NCBI GenBank assembly: GCA_937902665.1
Contig: CALELM010000043.1
Span: 1 to 30,795, forward strand
Origin: an uncultured Selenomonadaceae bacterium
Lineage (GTDB): Bacteria; Bacillota; Negativicutes; Selenomonadales; Selenomonadaceae
DNA: 30,795 nucleotides
Direction of reading: 5' to 3'
Shown here: piece after piece, positions 14,677-24,142 of the stretch
Position numbering within the stretch: the stretch's first letter is position 1
Layout: every line of letters starts with the position of its first letter
Made by a program: the position numbers and the translations under genes
The notes under the pieces: model-generated
Database searches by the model: none
What the model saw: the letters and a program-made list of their open reading frames with translations, nothing else
Told to the model about the DNA's origin: nothing

Positions 14677-17600
14677 ATGCGAAAATATTGCATTGTTCCT
14701 AAGAAGAAAAATATATTTTGGCAGTTGGTGCAGGGAATGGATCTTTCAGAAGCTGAAAAAGAGTTGCTGAAAAAGTCCAGTATTCAGCATGTGGAAATAG
14801 ATGCAAAGGTCAATCGCTGGGAGATTTTGCTGCTTTCGCAAGAGCTTGTATCCACAGAATTGATGAGAAAGGCAGCCAGCCATATTAAAGAAAAATGTCA
14901 TCTTTCTGAGGTAATCTTTTATCAGCATGTGATTGATATGGATGATGCTGTAGGAAAATGTTGGGAAAAGTTGGTAGATTTAGCGGCAGATGGAAATCCA
15001 ACGGTGTTTTTCTTGCTTCGTCAAACGAAGTTCCAGTTTGACGGAAGCAAACTGATTCTCTGTGTTCCGGGAGAATTGGGAGGAGAAATCATGCGGGCTC
15101 ATGCCGTCTCACAGATGCTGCAAAAAGCTATACGAACCCAGCTGGGATTTTTCTGTGATGTGGAGTATGAGGCTTTGGACGAGCCTTTGGAAATTGAGAC
15201 AAAAGAAGATGAGGATGATGTCTTTCTTTCTGCAAAAAAACAGGAGAAGAAAGTGGTGCCGCAATCTTTTGGTTCTGTACCAGAAAAAATGAACGTGAAG
15301 GATGTAAAGTCTTCTGCAACTGGGGCTATGATTTTTGGAAAACCATTTACAGGAAAGGTTGTTCCTATTGATGAATTAAATGGTGAGACAAAGAATGTAA
15401 TTTTGGAGGGGACGATAGGGGAAGGTCAGGCTTTTGGCATTCGAGCTAATACCTTCAAGTCAGGAACGCACCTTCTGACTTTTGGTATAGCAGATCGCAC
15501 AGATGGTATCAGATGCAAGACTTTTTTCAAGGACAAGGAGCTATTCGAGCGTGTCGTATCTGAGTTAAAAGGTGGCATGGAAATCAAGGCACATGGTTCT
15601 GTTCGTTTTGATGCAAATCAAAATGAATATGCGTTCTTTATGGATGCCGCAGAAAAAAGCGAAATAAAAAAACGCATGGATACTGCTGAGGAAAAACGCG
15701 TGGAGCTTCACGCACATACAACGATGAGCAGCATGGATGCGGTGGTATCTGTCAAGGATTTGATTAAGACAGCAGCCAGCTGGGGGTGGCCTGCCATAGC
15801 TGTAACGGATCATGGTGTCGTTCAGGCTTTTCCTGATGCGGCAAAGGTGGTCAAGGATAATAAGCTTGATATAAAAATCATTTATGGAATGGAAGGCTAC
15901 TTGGTAGGAGAGGATTATGAGCAAAAGAAGGCAAATCATATTATCCTGCTTGCAAAAAATCCAGTAGGACTTCGCAATCTTTATCAAATGGTATCGCTTT
16001 CCCATTTAAAATATCTTCATCGCCAGCCACGACTTCCCAGACGGATTATTGAGGAATTTCGGGAAGGTATCTTTGTTGGTTCGGCCTGTGAGGCAGGAGA
16101 ATTGGTGCGTGCTATTGTAGAGGGACGAAGCGATGAGGAACTGTTAAAAATAGCTGGGTTCTATGATTATCTTGAGATACAGCCAATTGGCAACAATGAA
16201 TTTCTCAAGCGAAGCGAAAGCTTTCCGTCGATTCAGACAGATGAAGATCTGCGCAGAATCAACCAAAAGGTAGCGGAGCTTGCAAGAATTCAAAATAAAA
16301 TGCTGATAGCAACCTGCGATGTTCATTTTTTAAATCCAGAGGATTCCATTTATCGTGCTATTTTGATGAAAGGGAAAGGCTTTGAGGACGCAGAAATGCA
16401 GCCGCCCCTTTTCTTGCGGACTACAGAGGAAATGCTAAAGGAATTTGATTATTTAGGGAAAGAGGAGGCTTATGCGGCGGTCGTAACTAATCCGAGAAAA
16501 CTGGCGGAATCCATAGAACGATTTCAGCCAATTCCAGATGATCTTTACTCTCCCATGATACCAGGAGCAGAAGAAGAAATAAGGGAGATGTCCTACAGCA
16601 AGGCAAGGGAAATGTATGGCGACAATCTCCCAGAGGTTGTAGAGGCTCGTTTGAAGCAGGAACTAACGCCGATTATTGGACATGGGTTTTCCGTATTGTA
16701 TTTGATTGCTCAAAAGCTAGTGAAAAAATCAAATATTGATGGATATTTGGTTGGTTCACGAGGTTCTGTTGGTTCGTCCTTTATTGCCACAATGACAGGG
16801 ATCACGGAAGTAAATCCGCTTCCTCCGCACTGGCGGTGCCCACATTGTCAATATTCAGAGTTCATACAAGATGGTTCTGTGGGATGCGGGTACGATTTAC
16901 CGGACAAGGATTGCCCTGTTTGCGGAACGCCGTTATGGAAAGATGGGCATGATATACCATTTGCTGTATTTCTTGGATTTGACGGGGACAAGGTTCCGGA
17001 TATTGATTTGAATTTTTCTGGCGTTTATCAGCCAATGGCACATAAATTCACAGAGGTTATGTTTGGCAAGGATTTTGCCTATCGAGCTGGAACGATTGCG
17101 ACGGTAGCTGATAAGACAGCATACGGTTATGTTATGAAATTTTATGAGGAAAAAGGAATCAAGAAGCATAAGGCATTCATAGAAAAAATTGCTAAGGGCT
17201 GCATGGGGGTGAAGCGAACGACTGGACAGCATCCGGCAGGAATTATGGTAGTGCCGCGTAATATGGATGTCCACTTCTTTACGCCAATTCAAAGACCGGC
17301 AGATGATAAGACTACGGCAACTATCACTACGCATTTTGATTATCATTCCATCAGCAGCCGTTTGGTCAAGCTTGATATCCTTGGACACGATGATCCAACC
17401 GTAATCAAAATGCTGGAGGACTTGACGCATCGTGATCCTAAAACGATTCCATTTGATGATAAGGCAACACTCTCCATCTTTTCTTCAACAGGTGCTTTGG
17501 GCGTGACAGCGGAGGAACTGGGGGCAAATTCAGGTACGTTTGGTATACCGGAGTTTCGCACAAGCTTTACAAGGCAAATGATAGATGATACGCATCCAAA

Positions 17601-18429
17601 TTGTTTTAGTGATTTAGTGCGGATTTCTGGCTTTTCTCATGGTACAGATGTGTGGTTGGGGAATGCACAGGATCTGATTCGTGCGGGAACTTGTACTCTG
17701 CACGATGCAATTTCGGCACGTGATGATATCATGATGTACTTAATCCACAATGGAATAGATCCGTTGCTTTCTTTCAAGACCATGGAGAATGTGAGAAAAG
17801 GAAAGGGGATAGCAGAGGATGTCGTAGAGATTCTTCGCAAAGGGAAGATACCTGAATGGTATATCCAGTCCTGTCAAAAGATAAAGTACCTGTTTCCTCG
17901 CGCACATGCAACCGCTTATGTTATGATGGCTTATCGTATTGCATTTTGCAAAGTACATTATCCTTTGGCATATTATGCGGCATATTTTTCCATTCGTGCG
18001 ACGGAATTTGATGCAAATGTCGTAGCACGAGGCAAGGATTTCGTTCATGGAAAGATTAAAGAATTGGAAGACAAAAGCAAGGAAAGTAAGCTGGATGCCA
18101 AGGACAGTGCAACTCTAATCGTGCTTCAACTGGCATGGGAAATGTACTTGCGAGGGTTTAAGCTGGAATATGTCAATATTTACCGTTCAGATGCAGAGAA
18201 GTTTATCATTTTGGAGCGGTCGCTTCTCCCGCCAATTGCATCTCTTGCAGGAATGGGTTCTGTTGCTGCAAAAGGAATTGTCGAAGCCAGAAAGTCCGGG
18301 GAGTTTACGTCTGTAGATGACCTTAGGAAAAGGGCAGGGATATCCAAGACAAACATAGAGATCCTTAGGGAGCATGGATGCTTGGAGGGCATGAGCGAGA
18401 GCGATCAGTTGGAACTTTTTAGTATGTGA
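14677..18429 (+). CDS. polC: DNA polymerase III alpha subunit PolC, without the DnaQ-like exonuclease insert
   Basis: Replicative C-family polymerase of Bacillota, 1250 residues against about 1430 for B. subtilis PolC. Order: N-terminal domain (1-215), OB-fold (about 220-335, GKVVPIDELNGETKNVILEG), PHP domain (340-560), zinc site C721/C724/C746/C749, catalytic palm with D775 and D777 (VPDIDLNFSG), fingers (KRTTGQHPAG), and a C-terminal region ending LELFSM. The DnaQ-like exonuclease that normally splits the PHP domain is missing: E406 and H421 are only 15 residues apart. PHP ligand candidates are all present: H345, H347, D354, H379, E406, H421, C471, D548, H550. GGAGG precedes the ATG. The frame is intact throughout, so this is not an assembly truncation. 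Confidence 0.95.
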   Translation: MRKYCIVPKKKNIFWQLVQGMDLSEAEKELLKKSSIQHVEIDAKVNRWEILLLSQELVSTELMRKAASHIKEKCHLSEVIFYQHVIDMDDAVGKCWEKLVDLAADGNPTVFFLLRQTKFQFDGSKLILCVPGELGGEIMRAHAVSQMLQKAIRTQLGFFCDVEYEALDEPLEIETKEDEDDVFLSAKKQEKKVVPQSFGSVPEKMNVKDVKSSATGAMIFGKPFTGKVVPIDELNGETKNVILEGTIGEGQAFGIRANTFKSGTHLLTFGIADRTDGIRCKTFFKDKELFERVVSELKGGMEIKAHGSVRFDANQNEYAFFMDAAEKSEIKKRMDTAEEKRVELHAHTTMSSMDAVVSVKDLIKTAASWGWPAIAVTDHGVVQAFPDAAKVVKDNKLDIKIIYGMEGYLVGEDYEQKKANHIILLAKNPVGLRNLYQMVSLSHLKYLHRQPRLPRRIIEEFREGIFVGSACEAGELVRAIVEGRSDEELLKIAGFYDYLEIQPIGNNEFLKRSESFPSIQTDEDLRRINQKVAELARIQNKMLIATCDVHFLNPEDSIYRAILMKGKGFEDAEMQPPLFLRTTEEMLKEFDYLGKEEAYAAVVTNPRKLAESIERFQPIPDDLYSPMIPGAEEEIREMSYSKAREMYGDNLPEVVEARLKQELTPIIGHGFSVLYLIAQKLVKKSNIDGYLVGSRGSVGSSFIATMTGITEVNPLPPHWRCPHCQYSEFIQDGSVGCGYDLPDKDCPVCGTPLWKDGHDIPFAVFLGFDGDKVPDIDLNFSGVYQPMAHKFTEVMFGKDFAYRAGTIATVADKTAYGYVMKFYEEKGIKKHKAFIEKIAKGCMGVKRTTGQHPAGIMVVPRNMDVHFFTPIQRPADDKTTATITTHFDYHSISSRLVKLDILGHDDPTVIKMLEDLTHRDPKTIPFDDKATLSIFSSTGALGVTAEELGANSGTFGIPEFRTSFTRQMIDDTHPNCFSDLVRISGFSHGTDVWLGNAQDLIRAGTCTLHDAISARDDIMMYLIHNGIDPLLSFKTMENVRKGKGIAEDVVEILRKGKIPEWYIQSCQKIKYLFPRAHATAYVMMAYRIAFCKVHYPLAYYAAYFSIRATEFDANVVARGKDFVHGKIKELEDKSKESKLDAKDSATLIVLQLAWEMYLRGFKLEYVNIYRSDAEKFIILERSLLPPIASLAGMGSVAAKGIVEARKSGEFTSVDDLRKRAGISKTNIEILREHGCLEGMSESDQLELFSM

Positions 18430-18470
18430 GAACAGGAAAAGCAAGCATAGAGATAGATGTAAAAGTGATA

Positions 18471-18533
18471 TGTTGAAACGCCCCCAATCAAGAAAATGAT
18501 GGTTGCATTTTCTTGATTGGGGGCGTTATGATG
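18471..18533 (+). repeat. shortened relative of the MITE-like repeat; perfect 22-bp hairpin between polC and the PTS gene
   Basis: Positions 18477-18498 and 18506-18527 are perfectly complementary over 22 bp, with a 7-base loop. The stretch aligns without gaps to 23-85 of the left-edge repeat copy (about 41 of 63 positions by eye). Shared blocks are GTTGAAACG, the AAAATG/CATTTTCTTGA core and GGCGTTAT. The complete copy has the same 22-7-22 layout (12655-12705) with an unpaired middle. No T-run flanks it, so it is not a standard terminator, though it may block readthrough between these convergent genes. Confidence 0.8.
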
Positions 18534-18541
18534 CAGCATGT

Positions 18542-19990
18542 TTATTGCGAATCTGTAGGACGGAGGTTTTCGTCCTTTATGAAAAAATAGGTTATTATGC
18601 CGCCTGCAATGTAGCTGATGGTGAGACCTATAGCATAATGCAGCATGCCTGGAACTGCACCGTTAGGGCCCCCTGTCATTACAAAGATACCTGTTATGCC
18701 AGATGCGCCCCATGTAGTGGCTGCAACTTGGTAAAGAGTTACAAAAGCACCGCCGAATCCAGCACCTAACCCAGCAGTCAGAAACGGTTTGCCAAGAGGC
18801 AGAGTGACACCATAAACCAAAGGTTCACCGATACCTAGGATTCCTGCAGGAACAGCACCCTTGATGGTATTGACGAGACTTGTGTTACCTACACGTTTTG
18901 CTTTTAACCAAAGTGCAATACTTGCTCCTACTTGCCCAGCACCTGCCATAGCTAAAGCGGGATAGAGCATTACATATCCGAATTGTTCAAGCTGTACCGT
19001 ATACAGTGCAATAAGTCCGTGATGCATACCGGCAGCTACCAGCGGAAGGAACAGAGCAGCACCGAGGTAACCGGCGAGGATACGGACAATCAAGATATCG
19101 CTTGTGCAAATTTGCCCCATTGCCCACGAAATACCAGAGGAAACATAGCCGATTGCCGGCATGAGAACTAGCAAGTATAAAACAAGGCAGATGCCTAGGG
19201 AAAGAATTGGGGTACAAATGATATCCATGCTGTTTGGCATACGTTTGCGAATTTGTTTTTCGATGCGTGACAATAGGAATACACCGACTATGGTTGCGAG
19301 AACGCCGCCTCTTCCTGCACAAAGTATGGAGTCGAGAGGTACAGCTTCGTTGAACAATCCCAATGTTTTTGATATTGTATTTACTGTTTCCATGGAGTTC
19401 ATCATGCCCAACATACCGCCTAAGATTGGTGTGGCTCCAAAACGCTCGGCTGCTCTGTAGCCGACCCATGCAGTAATATATGCCATGAAGGACTTATTGA
19501 TCAGCATTAGCATATCATAGAGAAACTTCCAGCTAGATTGTTCTGCATAGTTTGGAACTACTTGAGCGATCAGCATAGCAAAACCGGCACAAAGTCCGGC
19601 AGAAATGCTACCTGGGATAAGGGGGACGAATATTTCTCCAAAAATTTTTAGGAATTTTCTTATTTTCGTCTGTTTCAAGCTGGCTTTTATCGCTTTTTTA
19701 TTGTCTTGATAGTCAAACCTAGAAGCATCCTTGTTTTCATGAATTTCTGCTGCAGGGATTCCCATCTGATGAAGCTCATCGGCATACTTGCGGCTATTTC
19801 CCGGACCGACAACGACCTCATACTTGTTTTTTACATCATGAATCGTTCCAAGTACCTTTTCCAGCGAGTTTAATTTATTTTCATCTACTAAATCTTCGTT
19901 GATTACAGAAAAACGTAGCCGTGTCATGCAATTTATAACCGAAGCTATGTTTTCCTTTCCACCCATTGCATTTAAAATGTCTTTTACCAT
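18542..19990 (-). CDS. PTS sugar transporter EIIBC, glucoside/MurNAc type
   Basis: Phosphotransferase permease of 482 residues in EIIB-EIIC order. EIIB covers residues 1-80, with the phosphorylated cysteine at C21 in INCMTRLRF. EIIC spans about residues 105-470 with about ten membrane segments and the conserved GIGEPLVYGVTLPL motif. There is no EIIA domain, so phosphate must come from a protein encoded elsewhere. The layout and length resemble MurP (N-acetylmuramate) and sucrose/trehalose permeases; substrate is unresolved, and MurNAc is only a suggestion. GGAAGGGGG precedes the ATG. It stands alone, with no sugar hydrolase, MurQ or regulator gene beside it. Confidence 0.85.
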   Translation of the reverse strand: MVKDILNAMGGKENIASVINCMTRLRFSVINEDLVDENKLNSLEKVLGTIHDVKNKYEVVVGPGNSRKYADELHQMGIPAAEIHENKDASRFDYQDNKKAIKASLKQTKIRKFLKIFGEIFVPLIPGSISAGLCAGFAMLIAQVVPNYAEQSSWKFLYDMLMLINKSFMAYITAWVGYRAAERFGATPILGGMLGMMNSMETVNTISKTLGLFNEAVPLDSILCAGRGGVLATIVGVFLLSRIEKQIRKRMPNSMDIICTPILSLGICLVLYLLVLMPAIGYVSSGISWAMGQICTSDILIVRILAGYLGAALFLPLVAAGMHHGLIALYTVQLEQFGYVMLYPALAMAGAGQVGASIALWLKAKRVGNTSLVNTIKGAVPAGILGIGEPLVYGVTLPLGKPFLTAGLGAGFGGAFVTLYQVAATTWGASGITGIFVMTGGPNGAVPGMLHYAIGLTISYIAGGIITYFFIKDENLRPTDSQ

Positions 19991-20022
19991 ATAGAAAATC
20001 CCCCTTCCAAAACATACTGTTA

Positions 20023-20052
20023 ATGATAGCTAAAGTAATCAAATAAAGTCAA
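20023..20052 (-). promoter_or_regulatory. promoter of the PTS EIIBC gene
   Basis: Read on the minus strand, TTGACT (20052-20047) and TATCAT (20028-20023) are 18 bases apart and lie about 33 bases upstream of the start codon. No clear operator or antiterminator hairpin was found in the short leader. Confidence 0.65.
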
Positions 20053-20140
20053 GTAAGCTATAGAATAAAGACTGAAAGAGAGTCACTGGAATGTTTCTGG
20101 CGCAGTATGTTAGGAGATATGGCTATGCCACTGTTAACGA

Positions 20141-20168
20141 TTGAATTTACCCTATATTGTGATATAAT
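20141..20168 (+). promoter_or_regulatory. promoter of the M16C peptidase gene, with a 16-bp box shared with the tsaE promoter
   Basis: TTGAAT (20141-20146) and a perfect TATAAT (20163-20168) are 16 bases apart, with TGn upstream of the -10. The 16 bases at 20141-20156 (TTGAATTTACCCTATA) recur exactly at 29047-29062 ahead of tsaE. Confidence 0.7.
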
Positions 20169-20199
20169 TCTTATTGATGAATAGAGTAGGAGGATTTTC

Positions 20200-23118
20200 A
20201 TGGAAATAAATGATATGATGCATGGTTTTCGCTTATTGAAAAAGCAATTTCTCAAGGAAACGGCTTCGGAAGCGTTTGAATTTGTTCATGAGAAGAGCGG
20301 TGCAAAGCTTTTTTATTTAAAAAATAATGATGATAACAAGGTGTTTTTCATAGGATTTCGGACACCTCCGGCAGATGATACTGGAGTAGCTCATATTATA
20401 GAACATTCCGTGCTTTGCGGTTCCAAAAAGTATCCATTGAAGGAGCCTTTTGTTGAGTTGGTAAAGGGTTCCCTTAATACATTCTTGAATGCTATGACCT
20501 ATCCAGACAAGACAATTTACCCAATGGCCAGCCGAAACGACAAGGATTTCCAGAATCTGATGGATGTTTATTTAGATGCGGTTTTTTTCCCAAGTATATA
20601 TAACACGAAGGAAATCCTAATGCAGGAAGGTTGGCATTATGAAATCAATCAACCAGAGGATGAACTTCGCTACAGTGGTGTTGTATACAATGAAATGAAG
20701 GGGGCTTTGTCGGATACGGAACAGCTCCTTTCTAGTCGCGTGATGGCTTCCTTGTATCCTGATACTACCTATAGTTGCGAATCTGGTGGAGATCCTGCTA
20801 AAATTCCAACGCTCACGCAGGAAATGTTTGTTGATTTTCACAAGAGATACTATCATCCATCGAATAGCTATATTTATCTTTATGGAGATATGGACTTGGA
20901 GGAAAAGCTGTCGTACTTGGACAGGGAGTATTTGTCAAAGTTTGATGTGATGGAAGTTTCTTCTGAAATTCAGCTTCAAAAGCCTTTTTCCAAGGAACGT
21001 CATGTTACTGAAGCTTATCCGTGTGCAATGGATGAGAGTACTGAGGAAAAAACATTTCTTACCATCAATTATGTTCTTGGAAATGTACTGAATGAAGAAG
21101 ATATGCTTGGTCTTGAAATATTGGAACGTGTTCTTTTTGACACGCCAGCATCTCCTGTTCGGCGAGCTTTACTGGATGCTGAGCTTGGCAAGGATGTAGA
21201 TTCGGTTTTTGAATCTGAAATCTTGCAACCATTTTTGAGTATTATCCTTAATAACTCCGAAAAAGATCGGATGGAGCAGTTCTGTGATATCGTAGATGAA
21301 ACATTAAAAAGACTTGTGCGCGACGGCATAGATCAGAAGCTGATGGAATCTTCCATTAACCTGCTGGAATTCCGGCTGAGAGAAGCTGATTTTGGTTCTG
21401 CTCCAAAAGGGCTGATTTATGGTATTCGGAGCTTGAAAACATGGCTGTATGATGGTGATCCCGTGACTTATCTAGCCTATGAAGATTTACTGAAAAAAAT
21501 GAAGGATGGATTGAGTAACGGATTTTTTGAAAGATTGATTCAGAAATATCTCCTTGATAATCCGCATAAGGTCTTGCTGGTCATGGAACCGAGCAAAACC
21601 TTGGCTATAGAAAAGGAACAGGCTCTAAAGGAAGAGCTTGCAGCGAAAAAAGAAAAACTCTCGCAAGAAGAGATTCGTGAATTGATAGAATTGAATCGTC
21701 AATTAAAGGAACGTCAACAAAGGCCGGAGTCATTGGAAGCATTGAAAACGATTCCTTTGTTAAAGCTTTCTGACATTCGGAAGGATTCCGAGGACTATCC
21801 GCTGGAAGAAAGGCTTTTAGAGGATACCAAAATCTTTTTTTCTAATTTGGAAACGAACGGCATTGCTTATTTAAATTTCGTTTTTGATACCTCCTGTGTG
21901 CCGCAAGAAAAATTACCCTACCTGCATTTATTTTCTGAATTGATAGGTTCTGTTTCTACTGAGAACTACTCATATGAGGAGTTGGGAAAGGAAATAGACT
22001 TGTATACTGGCGGAATCAGCTACTTAGCTACTGCTGTTACCAAAAAGAACAATGCAGAGGATTTTCGTCCAGTTTTCAAAGTGAAGGCAAAATCTTTGAT
22101 TGGAAAACTGCCGAAATTGATGGAGCTTTTGGCAGAGATCTTTACGAAGACTTGCTTTGATGATAAGAAAAGAGTCAAAGAAATTATAACTCAAGTACGG
22201 GTCGCTTTTGAACTGAATATGCAGCGTTCTGCGCATAATATTGTTTCTTGCCGTTTGGAAAGCTACCTATCCTCTAGCGGAAGTTATATGGAAGAAGGCG
22301 GCTTGCCGTTTTATCGTTTCATAAAATCCTTCCTTGCAGACTTTGACCGTAGGTTTGAGGAATTGCCCAGCATTATGAAGGAGATTCTTTCTTTGGTATT
22401 CCGAAAGGAAAACATGTTGATTGGCATTACTATGCCAAAGCAGGAGTACCAGTCATTTGCTGCGGCAGTTCCTAGCTTGCTATCGAGGTTGCCAAACGAG
22501 TCTTGTTCCAAGGAAGCATATCATTGGAGTCATGATGTAAAAAATGAAGGATTTATGTCTACTAGTCAGGTACAGTATGTAGGAAAGGGCGCAAATTTTA
22601 TAAAATTAGGATATCCTTATACGGGAGTTATGCGCATACTGGAAACGCTTTTGAAGTACGATTATTTTTGGACAAAAATTCGTGTGCAGGGTGGTGCGTA
22701 TGGAGCATTTACCCATTTCAATCGCAATGGAATGATGTACTTTGCTTCCTACCGAGATCCTAACCTCGTGGAAACGCTGGATATACTAAATAAAACGGCA
22801 GATTACCTTAAAAGCTTTCAGGTATCTGACCGTGAGATGGACAAGCTGATCATTGGAACAATGAGCAACATAGACGCACCGCTGACACCCAAAATGAAGG
22901 GAGAAGCTGCCTTTGATTGTTGGCTGCGGAATATTACGTTGGAGGATCGCCAAAAGAGCAGAGATGAGATTTTGACTGCAAGACAGCAAGAGATTCGCGA
23001 TCTTGCTGATCTTATTGATTCCTGCATGAAGGAAGATTATCTTTGCGTCTTTGGAAACGAAGCAAAGCTGAAGGAGAACAAGGAATGTTTTTCATCGCTT
23101 GTTTCTGTTATGGAATGA
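20200..23118 (+). CDS. M16C zinc metallopeptidase (presequence-protease/insulinase family)
   Basis: A 972-residue single-chain M16 peptidase of the PreP/Cym1 type, which degrades unfolded peptides inside a closed two-half chamber. The inverted zinc motif HxxEH is H65-I-I-E68-H69 (GVAHIIEHSVLCGSKKYP), with the distal Glu probably E165 (YNEMKG). The M16C-associated hinge region lies at about residues 480-740, including a coiled, Lys/Glu-rich stretch (residues 475-525). The C-terminal half has VQGGAYGAFTHFNRNGMMYF. There is no signal peptide, so it is probably cytoplasmic. TAGGAGG precedes the ATG. It is transcribed away from the PTS gene. Confidence 0.93.
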   Translation: MEINDMMHGFRLLKKQFLKETASEAFEFVHEKSGAKLFYLKNNDDNKVFFIGFRTPPADDTGVAHIIEHSVLCGSKKYPLKEPFVELVKGSLNTFLNAMTYPDKTIYPMASRNDKDFQNLMDVYLDAVFFPSIYNTKEILMQEGWHYEINQPEDELRYSGVVYNEMKGALSDTEQLLSSRVMASLYPDTTYSCESGGDPAKIPTLTQEMFVDFHKRYYHPSNSYIYLYGDMDLEEKLSYLDREYLSKFDVMEVSSEIQLQKPFSKERHVTEAYPCAMDESTEEKTFLTINYVLGNVLNEEDMLGLEILERVLFDTPASPVRRALLDAELGKDVDSVFESEILQPFLSIILNNSEKDRMEQFCDIVDETLKRLVRDGIDQKLMESSINLLEFRLREADFGSAPKGLIYGIRSLKTWLYDGDPVTYLAYEDLLKKMKDGLSNGFFERLIQKYLLDNPHKVLLVMEPSKTLAIEKEQALKEELAAKKEKLSQEEIRELIELNRQLKERQQRPESLEALKTIPLLKLSDIRKDSEDYPLEERLLEDTKIFFSNLETNGIAYLNFVFDTSCVPQEKLPYLHLFSELIGSVSTENYSYEELGKEIDLYTGGISYLATAVTKKNNAEDFRPVFKVKAKSLIGKLPKLMELLAEIFTKTCFDDKKRVKEIITQVRVAFELNMQRSAHNIVSCRLESYLSSSGSYMEEGGLPFYRFIKSFLADFDRRFEELPSIMKEILSLVFRKENMLIGITMPKQEYQSFAAAVPSLLSRLPNESCSKEAYHWSHDVKNEGFMSTSQVQYVGKGANFIKLGYPYTGVMRILETLLKYDYFWTKIRVQGGAYGAFTHFNRNGMMYFASYRDPNLVETLDILNKTADYLKSFQVSDREMDKLIIGTMSNIDAPLTPKMKGEAAFDCWLRNITLEDRQKSRDEILTARQQEIRDLADLIDSCMKEDYLCVFGNEAKLKENKECFSSLVSVME

Positions 23119-23140
23119 CGCATGATAAGAAAGAAGGTCG

Positions 23141-23170
23141 TTGACAATATTTTGTTTAGCGTGTCATAAT
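23141..23170 (+). promoter_or_regulatory. promoter of dapA
   Basis: A consensus TTGACA (23141-23146) is followed after 18 bases by CATAAT (23165-23170). The leader of about 45 bases is too short for a lysine riboswitch. Confidence 0.65.
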
Positions 23171-23218
23171 GAGAGATGATAGTGTTCGTAACGTGTTTTG
23201 CCGAATAGGGGGATTTTT

Positions 23219-24106
23219 GTGAAAGATACCATATTTACTGGCGCAGGTGTTGCACTTGTTACTCCGTTTACGGAAGACGGTATTAATTTTCCAGAGCTTG
23301 GACGCATGATTGAGGATCAGATTGCCGGAGGTACGGATGCCATTGTTATTGCAGCGACGACGGGTGAGTCAGCTTCCATGACGGATGAGGAGCATCGTGC
23401 TGCTATTAAGTTTGCAGTTGACCAAGTAAAGGGGCGTATTCCTGTGATTGCAGGAACTGGTTCTAATGAAACGGCATATGCAATCCAATTGACGCAGTAT
23501 GCCGAAAAGGTGGGAGCAGATGCTGCATTGGTCGTTACTCCGTACTACAACAAATGCACGCAGAACGGTGTAGTCCGTCACTATAACATGATTGCTGACA
23601 GCGTGAATATACCGTTGATTCTTTATGATGTCCCGTCACGTACTGGGTTTGGCATCAAAACGGAGACTTATGTAAAATTGGCAGCGCATCCGCGCATTGC
23701 AGCAGTGAAGGAAGCCAACGGTGACTTGTCAGCAATTCTTCGGCTTAGGAAGGCTTGCGGTGATGATTTGGCGGTGTATTCAGGAAACGATGATCAGATT
23801 GTGCCGATTCTTTCCTTGGGGGGCAAAGGTGTTATTTCTGTGCTTTCCAATGTAGTGCCTCGCCAGACGCATGATATGTGCCAGCTGTATTTTGATGGGA
23901 AGGTCAAGGAATCCGCACAGTTGCAGATTGATTATTCAGATTTGATTGATGCACTTTTTTGTGAGGTGAATCCAATTCCAGGTAAGGTTGCACTTCGTTT
24001 GATGGGATATGATGTAGGACAGCTTCGTATGCCGTTAACGGAAATTGAGCCAGTACACCTTGAGCAGCTAAAGACAGCTCTCAAAAACCATGGCTTGTTA
24101 AAATAA
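23219..24106 (+). CDS. dapA: 4-hydroxy-tetrahydrodipicolinate synthase DapA
   Basis: Condenses pyruvate with aspartate semialdehyde in lysine and diaminopimelate synthesis. Catalytic residues of the class I aldolase family are visible: T47/T48 (AATTGES), Y110 (PYYNK), Y136 (LYDVPSRTG) with R141, and the Schiff-base lysine K164 (AAVKEANGDL). The 295-residue length is normal. The start is a GTG at 23219 with AGGGGG 6 bases upstream; an in-frame TTG at 23198 would include that site inside the gene. Other dap genes are not in the window. A secreted protein gene follows at 36 bases and probably shares the transcript. Confidence 0.95.
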   Translation: MKDTIFTGAGVALVTPFTEDGINFPELGRMIEDQIAGGTDAIVIAATTGESASMTDEEHRAAIKFAVDQVKGRIPVIAGTGSNETAYAIQLTQYAEKVGADAALVVTPYYNKCTQNGVVRHYNMIADSVNIPLILYDVPSRTGFGIKTETYVKLAAHPRIAAVKEANGDLSAILRLRKACGDDLAVYSGNDDQIVPILSLGGKGVISVLSNVVPRQTHDMCQLYFDGKVKESAQLQIDYSDLIDALFCEVNPIPGKVALRLMGYDVGQLRMPLTEIEPVHLEQLKTALKNHGLLK

Positions 24107-24142
24107 TGATGTAGAACATATCAGTAAAGGTGGGAGTTTCGA

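Noticed and set aside
18477..18527. The perfect hairpin as a standard Rho-independent terminator
   Set aside because: No T-run follows on either strand, and the sequence matches the dispersed repeat, which explains it better.
23171..23218. Lysine riboswitch upstream of dapA
   Set aside because: The leader between the promoter and the GTG start is under 50 bases, far too short for that riboswitch.
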